Below are positions 12,545 to 22,846 of a DNA stretch of 64,000 nt, one piece after another. How positions within the stretch are numbered: position 1 is the first letter of the stretch; the number at the start of each line of letters is the position of its first letter. Made by a program: the position numbers and the translations under genes. The DNA is from Klebsormidium nitens (lineage: Eukaryota; Streptophyta; Klebsormidiophyceae; Klebsormidiales; Klebsormidiaceae), in contig DF237007.1 in NCBI GenBank assembly GCA_000708835.1, positions 1 to 64,000 of the forward strand, in the 5' to 3' direction. The notes beneath the pieces were generated by a model. That model was not told the DNA's origin, made no database searches, and worked only from the letters and a program-made list of their open reading frames with translations.

Positions 12545-15500
12545 CTATAAGTAAGTGTTGTACACTCGCATGATATCGTCCTTGCCTGCCCTCACGGGAA
12601 TGCTTCCGTGGCTGAAAATGATCCATGAGAAGTCCAGCTTGGAAAGAGCATTGCAGAACGCCTGCAAGGGGGACACCAGAGGGTTACACGTAACCAAACT
12701 CCTTACGAAGATTCAAACAGTTCCTCAAGCGCCAATCAATCATTTGACAACTCAAAACCAGAGCACTAAATACTACTCGCACCCCTAAACCGCCGGAACG
12801 ATAACCACGGAAAGATGCCACATACAGGGATTGCTCCCCAGAAATAGGGATTAGCGGTCATTTGCGAATGGCCTCGATCAAGGATTCGAACAAAAGCTCC
12901 TTTTGCTGTACCCGTGGGACGTTGCAAGCAAGCAAACAGAAGGGACAACGCAGCAAGAGGTCAGATAGCGAACCTTTGCAGCCTCCGGATACTTGCCCAG
13001 GTACAGTCTGAATGGGATTAGCATGCCAAGCTCTTTGCGCACGCCCAAACTCTGCGAAACGTAAGATGTGACGTCAGCATTGATACCCGAGAAGAACGGC
13101 TCCGGACAAGCTAAAGTTGTAGAAGTAGCAGTGGAAGAACACAACAAGAGCGGCGACATCGAGGGCGAAACATGAAGAGGCGCGGCTAATGCCACACCTT
13201 CACCCAATGTCGTCAGTTGCTTTGTGCAACGTTCGCTTCTACCCTTCCGCTATCCGTTATACACCGGAAGAACACCTCAGCTACTGTTCCAGAGGGGGGG
13301 AAAAGTCCCACTTTTAAGCCACGCGAAAGAGGTTGTAGATTCCAAGCACTGATTCGCTGAAACACTCTTGAAGGCAATCTGAACCTCTCTACAAGCCAGC
13401 CGCTGACGATCACCGCCAGCCTTACGAATGCCACTCGAAAGAAGGAAGATCAAGCGGATCCGTGGGGCCGGGTAGAAATCCCGCGGCGAACGACGACTCT
13501 ACTAAAAGCGTCGAGACATTAGATCTGACTTTTGAGGATCCCTGCAGCAGCGCGAGTTCACTTGACACTGACACAAAGAGTAACTCTGTCAGCGAGTCTC
13601 TCTCCGCCCACCTGTGCCATGAACTTGTTGATCCCGGTCGGCAGTTGCTCGTCGTCTAGACACACCAGCATATCCGCCACGATTAAGGCCTTCTCCCGTG
13701 TATGGAAGAAGAGGTCCTCTTGAAATTCACCGTTAGCGCCAGTGCTGAACGTTACCGCCTGGAGGACGCTCGCCCAGGCTGGGGGTACCTGAAGGAGGGT
13801 TAGCGAGGTTGGTCAAGCTTAACGAGGTTTCGCGGCAATCTCTTAAGTCCTTTTGAAACTCGTCGTTGGCCCCGGTGCTGAACGTTACCGCCTGAAGGAC
13901 GCTCGCCCGGGCCGGGGGTGCCTGGGGGAGGATTAGCAACGTCGGTTAAGCTCAATTTGGGTCTGGAAAGATCTCTGCTTTGCAGAAGCAAGTGCTCTTG
14001 AACTTTACACTCAATATTTAGGCCTGTAGAACGGATGTCCAAGGTGAAGGTATCTCGAAGGGTATAGACGTCTCGCAAAATATCAGGACTTCACAAGATT
14101 GGGGTCTCGAAACGTCTTCGCTCTTAAAGCTTCTGCCCACGTTCTGGTCTCGCCGAAAACTCGCAGCAGTCTCTCTTTGATTCATAATGTGGTGAATAGA
14201 AGGCCCAACTTCTTTTGAAACTAAGGGCCTTCAGGAGAATTATACTAGCCAGCCTATCCCCAATTCACCCCTTGCGAATCGCAAATTTGAAGCTTCAAGA
14301 CTGCTTCTGGAAGATCTCCTTGAGGGTTCAACAGGCCCCGTTTTGTGTATGTCAGACCCGAAAAGCTCAGAGGTCGCTCTTCTGCATCGACGCCCCTTGA
14401 TAGAACGAGGAGTCTTTCACAGTGACACTCTGTTAGTCTCACGCAAAGACTCAAGGGGCAGACAATCGTCTTATCTACCCAAGCCCTTGACGCCGCTCCC
14501 GTTTTTGATATCAAGTTCGAAACGGCTCAGATATCGACTCCTGGATTGAATTTGATTGCACGCATTGGCGTTTCAAACAGGCTGTTCGCACTTGTTGAGC
14601 CGGCGGGAATTCATTCTATGCTTCGAAGGAAGCGAGTTCGGAGAGCTTTTGACATTGCAGATTCTCACCTGACTCTTTTCCAACCCGTGAACTTGCCGCC
14701 CCAGTCTTTGGCTCAGTTTTTGGACGATGCGGACGGGAGCGTACCACCGGGCGTCCGGGAACCGGTCGGCCCAGCCTTTGCTGAACCAGGCATGCTCGGG
14801 GGACGTGTTCGGGACGACTATGTGAGCAACTTGGCCGCCAAGAGATGTTACCAGTTCCGCACATTCTTCCGTGAGGGCTGTCAGGGTTGAGAGAAGGAAA
14901 AGTTCAGAGGTTCGCAAACGTGGACAGGTTTTGGAAGTACGTATTACAGGCCACTTTTCAAAAGGAAGACAACGTATGGATTTTGTTGACTCAACTCCCA
15001 TGTGGTCTGTGGAAGTCTTCCGGAAGCGCTCATCAGATTCAGGTCAGACTTTCTCCATGAATACACCGTGCCCGATGCAATGATATTGTCTTAACAATAG
15101 AAAAGGGAATTTAGGCAATCACACTATCAGTGGTGGTGCCTGATCATATTCCGTGTACCTAGGCAGCGTTACCTTCTGTTTAACTCGCGCAGAGCCATCC
15201 GCCAACGGTATTGTCAGCAGGCTGTGACCGAGTCTGTTCTTGCTAGTTTGTGATGGCCCCCTCAGCTACAATCCCTCCAGATCAACAGTTCAGACTATTG
15301 TGTTGTTGTAAACGACCGCCGGTCCCCTGAGAAAATATACTTAGGGGGGCTTGCAAGGGTTGGCAGGAAGGCCATGTTCTCCGACCCTCTGCCTAAAAAT
15401 TATATTGCAAGCAAGACTCAAGTCAGAGATACAGACAAGGAAGAACGAGAGCTTACCTACGGGACTGTGCACCCACAGGGTTCCATCCTCCAACTGCACA

Positions 15501-16347
15501 ACTGTCGCCCTTAACCCTGCAAACGCAATACTCTATTCAGTATGATATGAAAAGGGCACTACTCGCGCGCAACAGCCTTTTCAAAGAGGGGAGAAACATC
15601 CCTATGAAACCCAGGAGATCCAGAGCCACTTTGTGTCGACAGAGGGTGCCTGCACCAGATTCGCCCTCCTCGTTCAAATTGAACCTTCTCGCGCCTCTCG
15701 ACAGGCTGCGCCCACTTTCAAAGTAATTTAGTATTCCTCCTTGAGAAGTACTATAATTGCTTTATGGGAGACAGAAACGAGCTACAGAAGTAGGCTGAAG
15801 CTTGAAAGGAACCATTCTTCGCATGGCAGAATTACGAAGCAACCAGTCTCATTGTGAGAAAGAATTGGTTCTCCAGAGAATGCTCGGATGATGCTCTGAA
15901 GAGAGGGGCCGAGTCCCTTTATGAAAGAAAGCGAGAAAAGCCTGAGGTGACATAAGCACCTGGCATCAGCTGCGAGTTCACAGCCTTTAGCATCTATTAT
16001 TGCTTACTTGCATCTGCAAAGCGTCCGAAGCCCAATTGGAACGGCTGCGTGAGCGTCCAAATGCCGTCCGCTTCTTTCCTGAGGACTGTCTCTCTTGAGA
16101 ACCACGGCTGTGTATAGTGCAGATACTTCCTTTTCTCCTTCAGAGTCTTTGGATCTTGCACCGCCGGTTTGGAATTCGTCTCTTGATCAGTACTCGCTAC
16201 AGCCTGGAGTTGCAATCCTTTGCATTTACGCTGTGTCAAAGCGGGCAGGACTCCCTGCAAGAATAGTGATACAGCGTCAGGATCAGAAGGACTGACATTG
16301 AAGAGATATGCCGTTCTTGACGAACGGTTTCCGACCGCGGTCTGCAT
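12545..16347 (-). CDS. DUF4336 domain protein
   Basis: Six exons, complement of 12545..12661, 12974..13051, 13612..13788, 14669..14877, 15457..15516 and 16008..16347, give 326 residues. DUF4336 proteins occur in cyanobacteria, algae and plants; I recall a metallo-beta-lactamase-like fold, but no established reaction. Family marks in order: IWTLTQPFQLGFGRF (end of exon 1), RATVVQLEDGTLWVHSPV (exon 2), a segment with LGGQVAHIVVPNTSPEHAW and WADRFPDARWYAP (exon 3), FQEDLFFHTREKALIVAD (exon 4) and DFSWIIFSHGSIPV near the C-terminus. The first ~65 residues are rich in Ser, Arg and Gln and could be a plastid transit peptide. The ATG at 16347 is the first one after an in-frame stop; an upstream exon cannot be excluded. 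The gene is divergent from the NTF2-like gene. A diverged copy of the first part of exon 4, with its acceptor, lies in the intron just upstream. Confidence 0.82.
13849..13953 (-). repeat. Pseudo-exon: partial copy of DUF4336 exon 4
   Basis: This stretch repeats 13716-13821 at an offset of about 133 bases. It keeps a plausible acceptor (pyrimidines then CAG at 13922-13924) and codes APPARASVLQAVTFSTGAND, matching VPPAWASVLQAVTFSTGANG of the real exon. The copy includes flanking intron. It has no usable donor, and the 133-base offset would shift the frame if its acceptor were used, so it reads as a decayed or cryptic exon. Confidence 0.75.
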
Positions 16348-17442
16348 TTGACGCAGGCCTGCTTCGCAACCGTACAATCAACATAATTTCGGGCGATGTG
16401 GCAAGTAATCCGTAGTCACCAGAGCAGAGTGGTCGGGAAAAGGAGTTGATACTCTCGCAATCTGAAGGAGCAGGCTCTTCATTCTGTGGCTGAGGCCTCA
16501 AAACGTCACTTTCTAACATTCATACGGAATTATGGTTCAGAAGGATGGGGGAGTCAGCAACAGAGCGTGGTTGGATCTCCTTCACTCTGCATCTTGCCAA
16601 CTAGAGCAGCTGAGGGCCGAGAGTGACGCCCAACCAGTGAGCTCTCTGAAATTTCAAGCACCACCAATATATGTGAAACAGCAGTACCTGAAACTGTTGC
16701 CTGCTATAAGTAAAGGTGCGTTGTAGTCGAATCTGCCGTTTGCCAAGCAATGCAGCCGCATTGGATGAGCAGTCTCTAGTGCTTTTTAAATGATGGAGAT
16801 CACCTCCTAAACTGAAAGGAACTGTGGTCTGCTTGGTTAAGCAACCTGCGTCAGCCATTGTGCCAACGTCGTTGAAAACATAAAAAGCAATCTAGAAGAC
16901 TAAACTCAATGCAGCTAGTTTGAGCATCGTTCAGCTAGCCACAGCTTGCTGACCAGCTAGACACAACCTTCTGAAGGCAATGAAAGCGGAACCCCTGATC
17001 TCCTCTGTTCCCTGTGATCCGGATGCTCTTGATCAGTTCCTTTCGAGTCTTGCTGGGTTTGAAATCATTTCTTTTAGGGCAATAAAATTTCCGGCCAGGC
17101 GAAAGTCAACGCTTCAGTATTCAACGCCTTCCGAAGCGGCCACGTCGTCGTGCTTGCCATGCGAGCGCTGCAAATTCGGCCACGTGGTCCAGTTTGAGCC
17201 CCTACCTAGCCATGGGGATCCCCTGCTGCACACAGGGCTTCAAGCTTGCTGCATTCAAACCTACCTGCTCAATCAAACATCTCTCCAAAACTGGCGTTGC
17301 AGAGGTCGGATTGCAGAGGAACATTGATTGCGCAGCGCGTTCTGACTCTGTGCTGAAGACTTTGCTGATCTCCTACCCAGAACTGGTGCGTACCAACGTC
17401 GTTGCTGTCCAAGAACCGATTAGCGTGAACATTGCTTGTACG
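16348..17442. other. Divergent upstream region between the DUF4336 and NTF2-like genes
   Basis: About 1.1 kb between two divergent starts, so it should hold both promoters. Short open frames exist on both strands (for example from 16980 on plus), but none has splice-linked or family support. No clear core promoter element can be assigned by eye. Confidence 0.5.
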
Positions 17443-20400
17443 ATGGCTTCTGCGACGGCCATTCTTTCAAATAGCAGCTGCCTACTCAGTGGATTAACGC
17501 GGCGAACAGAAAAGAGGGCGCAAGGCTTCCTCAATGCAGCAGCCCCCGTGGTTGGATTGGGCCAGCAATGTTACAGACGCAAGCAGCTGCTGGTAATCAG
17601 ATGACTTCTTACAGCCCCTTTCTGAGTCAGAGCCCTGCAAGTTTCCATACCAATCCATTGTAGCGTGTCACTGATGCAACATTTTATATCTAAAACTTGC
17701 ATTTGTCTGCTTGACACCTGGTTGCTACGACATCCAATCTGCCAGCTTGCTTCAAAGCAGTTTCTGCGCCTAGACGATCATAGTCTATTTCTTGAAAGTT
17801 CTTCAAGGTCGCATACTCCTGCACGGTCATCACATTGCCTGAAGGCTATGGCACCACTGCACCTACTTTCCTCAGTTTTGGCTGCCACTTCCGAGACAAG
17901 ATTCACCAGTCTACATATACTCTGAAGACCCCCATGCTTAATCAGGCGGTCGGAGAGTGTTGACACCGAGACAGCGACCCTTGCATCAGCTGAACTTTTG
18001 GGTCTTGGTACAGCTGCTTCTGCTGTCCGCTTATGGTGCGTCATGCATTCACCAAAGAAAAAAATTTCAACGCCTCGTCTCCCTTCTTCTTGCAGCATTC
18101 TTTCAACCCACTTTCTAAACCACCAACAGCCCCTGCCCGTCACGGCCCATGTGTCCGTGCCCAGAGCACAGCGGGGGTGGCCACAAAGAAGGCTGTGAGC
18201 ACAAAGCTCGAGGAAAAGCCGTCCACCCTTCCTGAGGAGCAATTGATCGAGCTAGCCAAGAAAGTGCTCAACGCAAATAACGTGAGTGTAGAGTGACAGA
18301 TAACAAGCTCGGCTTAGTTTCTTCCTCCCATTATCCCTTACGTTTCCATCCCAAAAGGGCTCAGGCGGGTGATGCATAGGGACGCTTCTAAAGGTGACAA
18401 ATCAAGACGCCAAGGGAACGGGAAGCAAAACTTGAATCAAAGTAACGAGGATGGCTTGCTTGCTTAGGGAATGGACGAAGTAAGCTGTTTTGCCTCTTGC
18501 ATATGCATGTTTCCCACAGGAAGCATCCCCTCTGTATGCAGGGCTTGGACGACCCTTCCCTTTTGGCCGACGGCTTTTACTTTGCGGCGCCCATCATCTA
18601 CCTACAGAAGAATGAGTTTCTTCAAGCACTGGGCCGGTTCAGTGTCAAGGACGCCTTCCCTGGTGCGCACTTTCAGCCACCTCCACTTTGACTCAGGAAC
18701 ATCGTCTAACTCGAAGACTGCTAGTTCACTCATACTGGAGAATATTTGCAAAGCAAGGGAACTGTCCTGAAAGATTGTGATGAAACACGTTTGAATCCCG
18801 TCACAGATTGTGCTCTGCAGCAAAGGAAAGCGACGCGTGTCGCCCGTGCCGCTTATGTTCTGATGATAAGCTCCCTCCCTCTTTCTGATGTCCTGCTAAG
18901 TTTGTTGGTTTACACTTTCTTTTCTTTGAGAGCTGTTGTGCTTTGCAACCGGACTGCTCTCGGTTTGAGAGCTCTTGTGCTTTGCAATCGTGACTGCTCT
19001 CGGTTTCCACTCTTGGAAACATTGACAATTCTTTCCCCCTTTCTTCCTGTAGATTTGGAGCCGAACGCATTTGGCTTCTCGGTCGATCCATACGAGCCCA
19101 ATCGAGTGTGGTTCTTTACGCGCTCGCGCGCAACACACACGGGGGTCCTGAATTTCGGCTCCCCTACCCCGCCAACTTTCACGGTATGTTTAAACACGAG
19201 TCACATGGGTCTTCCTCTGGGATAGATGGAAATGCGGCCTATGCTAGTGAAAGGCTGCTCTTGCGATGGCACTCACGATTTTGCTATCCACGGACTTACC
19301 CTTGCACCAGTGATATTTGTTCGAGTTTCGATTTTCCACCCTCATGTCTTCAACTGAGTTTCTGCTTCTTGTAGATTGAGGGTTGCGCTGGTTAATGAGA
19401 GTCTGCAAAAGACGTACGAACGCATCCAGTAATCTGCTCTCCTCTGGGTGCACATTCTGCAGATTACCAGCTTTAAGGGTCTGCTTTGTCTTTATTTTGG
19501 CAGACGGGAGGCAGCGTCTCTGTAGTATTTGTCAAACTAACCCTTCAGGTAATTCACTCCTCAAATTCTCTGCGCTTTCAAAAGGCCAAACGCCTCATGT
19601 TGTTCGTCGGCTCGCTACCTTCCTCCCCAAGCAATCATAGCCGAACGCATAGAAACCTCATCTTTGCAGCGCGTCGAATCCCCGCCAGAAGTCTCATCGA
19701 TCACCTTCAACAATGAAGGCAAGGCCACCAGACTAACCGCGGGTTACGTTGTTGATAGACGGTAAGCAGGCTCGCTTAACGCTCACATTCCCGAATCATC
19801 AAGAGCTAAGATTCAGCAGACGTTCTCCCCCCAGCTTCTGGCTTGAAAAGCAGATTGATTGATTTTGCTCCTCCTGTGGTGGAAGCATTTTTGTCCTCCG
19901 GCTAGGTACGCCCTGTCCCGCTGAAAGCAGGTAAATACAATTTTCGAGTTTTGAGTCTGAAAGGTCGCCGAGTTGTCAGGGAACGGTGGCAGCTGAATGT
20001 AGAGAGCGACCACGGCAGTGGCGGACCTGCCAATATGTCGCCGAAGATGGAGCCAGATTTGACGTGGAATGAGAATCACCAGTGGTCACAACGCGGGCGA
20101 ATATATTTTGATTCTCAACGGGATGAGAGAAAGAAACGAGCTACGTAGTTCCGTGTGTCCCGAGTTCTGCTCTAGCTTCAGCGCTTCATTTTTGTAAGAG
20201 AAGAATGTTGATGACATCTTAACATTTTCATGATTTCGTGCGTTCTGGTCCAAATAAGCTACTCAGGGGCCATCGAATATCACGTCTTCACTGTTTGGTA
20301 CACCGCCGCAGTCTCTGGTTCTCCTGCTCAAAGCTTGACCCCTAAAGCTCACCAACTCTCACATCCCGTCAAGCACAAAGCGTTTCAGCAGCCATCTTTC

Positions 20401-21092
20401 TCTGACGCGCCCTCGCATCTGCAGAACGGGTAATACCGGGGGTCTCGGCGCGTTGTTCGGCATCCTGTGAGTTCTTCGCCCCGCCTTTTTCTTGACTTTC
20501 AGTATCTGCCTTCCATCTCACCTGCAGACGCTCAACTGGCATTGTGGCAACTCTCTTGTCTCGCAAGGGGCTTGTCTAAACCCCGGGGGACGGGTAGGGT
20601 TGTTTTGGTGGTTAGGCTGGGTAGGGGTGCGGAGCGCGTAAGTTTTCTGGTTAGGGTTTTTGGTTTAAGTGCGGTTCTTCTGAATCTTAGTAGACAAGCC
20701 CCTTAGGGAACAAGGGAGTTGCCAGTACTCAACTGGCTCCCTTTTCTTCGAACGCCGTTGAATCTTTCCACGTGTATGCAAAAGGAAATCCCTAAGAGTG
20801 TGTCCAACTGGAAGCGAGAGAGCGAAGACTAACCCATCACTAACATCGTCCGAATCACTGAGTGGCTGAAGCGCATATGCGCAGAAGCTCGGGTCGGGCT
20901 TCATCCAGGCCAACCGTTCTCAGAGTCTTTTGCTACAAATCCCATCTTATTGAGAATCTCCATACTCGAGTATCTTGAAAGACTGACCCTTTAATACGAC
21001 GATTCGGTTGCAGATACGCTATTGGGGCCGCGCCACCGGTTCCTGAGTTCCAGCCTTACGAAAAGAGCTGGCAATTTGCGGTAGGTGGCTGA
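17443..21092 (+). CDS. NTF2/SnoaL-like protein, probably plastid-targeted
   Basis: Seven exons, 17443..17592, 18096..18281, 18542..18662, 19053..19183, 19670..19761, 20425..20466 and 21014..21092, give 266 residues. It resembles an uncharacterised plant chloroplast family with a cone-shaped NTF2/SnoaL-like fold. Marks: DDPSLLADGFYFAAPIIYL (about 114-132), KNEFLQALG and VKDAFP, then FGFSVDPYEPNRVWFFTR, THTGVLNFG, RVESPPEVSSITFNNEGK, GNTGGLGALFGI and PPVPEFQPYEKSW. The first 50 residues start MASATAILSNSS and are rich in Ser, Arg and Gln with almost no acidic residues, as in a transit peptide. The sixth exon is only 42 bases, but it restores a conserved Gly-rich segment and both phases fit. Substrate and reaction are unknown. 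Intron 6 carries a MULE-like element and intron 3 a short tandem repeat. Confidence 0.8.
18925..19003. repeat. Tandem repeat, two ~39-base units
   Basis: Two adjacent units, 18925-18963 and 18964-19003, both start TTTGAGAGCT and end CTGCTCTCGG, with a few substitutions and one base of length difference. They lie in intron 3 of the NTF2-like gene, about 50 bases before the next acceptor. Confidence 0.8.
20541..20727. mobile_element. MULE-like MITE in an intron, 10-base target duplication
   Basis: A 187-base element whose left end (20541-20578) and right end (20691-20727) are inverted repeats of about 37 bases, sharing GGCAACTC near the tips and AGGGGCTTGTCTA on the inner side, with several mismatches. 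It is flanked by a perfect 10-base direct repeat, CTCAACTGGC, at 20531-20540 and 20728-20737. Long inverted ends with a 9-11 base target duplication are typical of Mutator-type elements. The interior is G-rich and codes for nothing. It sits in intron 6 of the NTF2-like gene. Confidence 0.75.
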
Positions 21093-22846
21093 GCCCGTCG
21101 CTTTTTCACTTCTCGTCTCCGTTTCCGTGCTGCTCCCGGTCCCTTCTGTTCCGCTTTTTTGTGCTCCCCGGACTCATGAGCTACACTTTGTGTCCTACTC
21201 GTCCCAAACTTCTTCAAGTCGGAAAAACTTGTCCCCGATCACGCCGCCGTTTTTATCTTCCGAGCAAATGTTTCCAACACCGAAGGAAAGCTTTGCATGG
21301 TCTTGGATTATCCCTTGTAAACTCACGCCATTTTTTGAAAGTATGCCCGCGCTGGGAGTCAAAAAGCTTGGTCTTAGGATAGACGCTTGTGTGAGCTTCA
21401 GATGGCGCTAAAGTCTTTTGGTCATCCGTTGTGTGCAACCATTGGTGTCCAGCTGCCGAATTCAAGTTGGATGTCGAGGTGTTTACCTCTGGATCACGTT
21501 CTGCGACCACATTCTTATGTTGCAGCCCAGTCACTTTGCGAGTACGCTCTTTGAAAGCTCTTTGCGGTCCGTCCGGCACTCTACTGTCGTGGAAAGCGAC
21601 GCCCTCGCTTGATTGCTTACAGCACCTCTTTCTCTTCCGCTGCAGTTGTTCTCCAATATCCAGGGGCTTATGTCTAGATTCAAGAGATGAGCACGGCGGA
21701 TCGGTCCGGGCAGGATCGCTACTTTTGAACTACAGCCACGAGTATCTAGGCAACTTACGTGAATCATAAGGCTAGCGAGAGCTCCTACGAAAGATGTAGG
21801 GACTTGATGCGGCTTTGACGTCGGTGCTCTGTGCTGTAACTAGAATACCGGGAAACTCTACGAACCATGACACTTCGGTTTCTTCAAAACATAGAACAGC
21901 ATATGCATATTAACGTGGACAGCTACTGTAGAGAGCCGCTTTTCCAGCGCGGACGGTTCCTTTTCGCCTCGCGAATCTGCGGCGACCTTTATTGCGGTAC
22001 GTTGCCAATGACGTGCTTACAGTACAAGCCCAATTAAGAGATTCGAAGAATCGGCCTATGTACGTGTTACAATCGCACCTTTTCCATGTATCTAGCGGAT
22101 AGACAGAACTCACGAGCTGATTGATACCACTGCGGTTGGTACAAGAGACAGACGTATACGTGCCAGCGTGACATGTAACGACAAACAGCTGTTTGTAATT
22201 TTGGCGAGGGTCATTCCAAAGATGCCTGGATACATGTAGCTGCATTTTTGCAGAATCACTGTTTAAGAATACCGCGGGTAGCTTATATAGTGCGGCATAT
22301 GAGTTGAGCTAAGACACGTGCCTTATCATGCATGCATGTATCCTGCATAATTGTGCTCAAATCAAGTCGTCATGACGTCACGACATTCATGCCCACTCCA
22401 ATTCACTGACCTTGAAGATATGGAGGCGCTGGCGTGACGCGGAATGGTATATATGCGTTAGCTCCAACTGCCTGCATGGCCATTTGGACCTTAGCGGATC
22501 ATACCCGTAAGCTTACACGTTAAGCAATTCAGTGCGCCACCCGCTCGACCTTTGCCGTCCAGCGCCATGGTCTTCGACGTCTACAATGCAATTTGCCGGT
22601 CTAAACAAATGTTGCAGGAACTTTCACCACTTTCAAAACGCGCGCTGCCACTTCGAACCGGGCTGTCATTCAACCGCGACGTCTGTGTTGCGAAAGATGT
22701 AGATCCTTTCTAGACTGAGTGACCCGCATCCTTTACGCTAGACATGCGCCGAAGCGCGCGCCATTCAGTCCCACGATTTGAGACCGGCCCTCTTCCCAGA
22801 TTCTTTCTAGATCCTGGTTCAGCCGCTTGGCGGCCGCAAAACCCGC
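21093..22846. other. Intergenic between two convergent genes
   Basis: Lies between the 3' ends of the NTF2-like gene (+) and DRC4 (-). No coding block with splice support was found. A near-palindrome around 22366-22384 contains TGACGTCA, a bZIP-type motif, but it stands at no gene start. Confidence 0.5.

Noticed and set aside
16980-17327. Plus-strand open frame with VPCDPDALDQFL, resembling SPSDPDAVSLFL of the DUF4336 gene
   Set aside because: The DNA similarity is weak, no splice sites connect it to a family domain, and it lies in a divergent upstream region.
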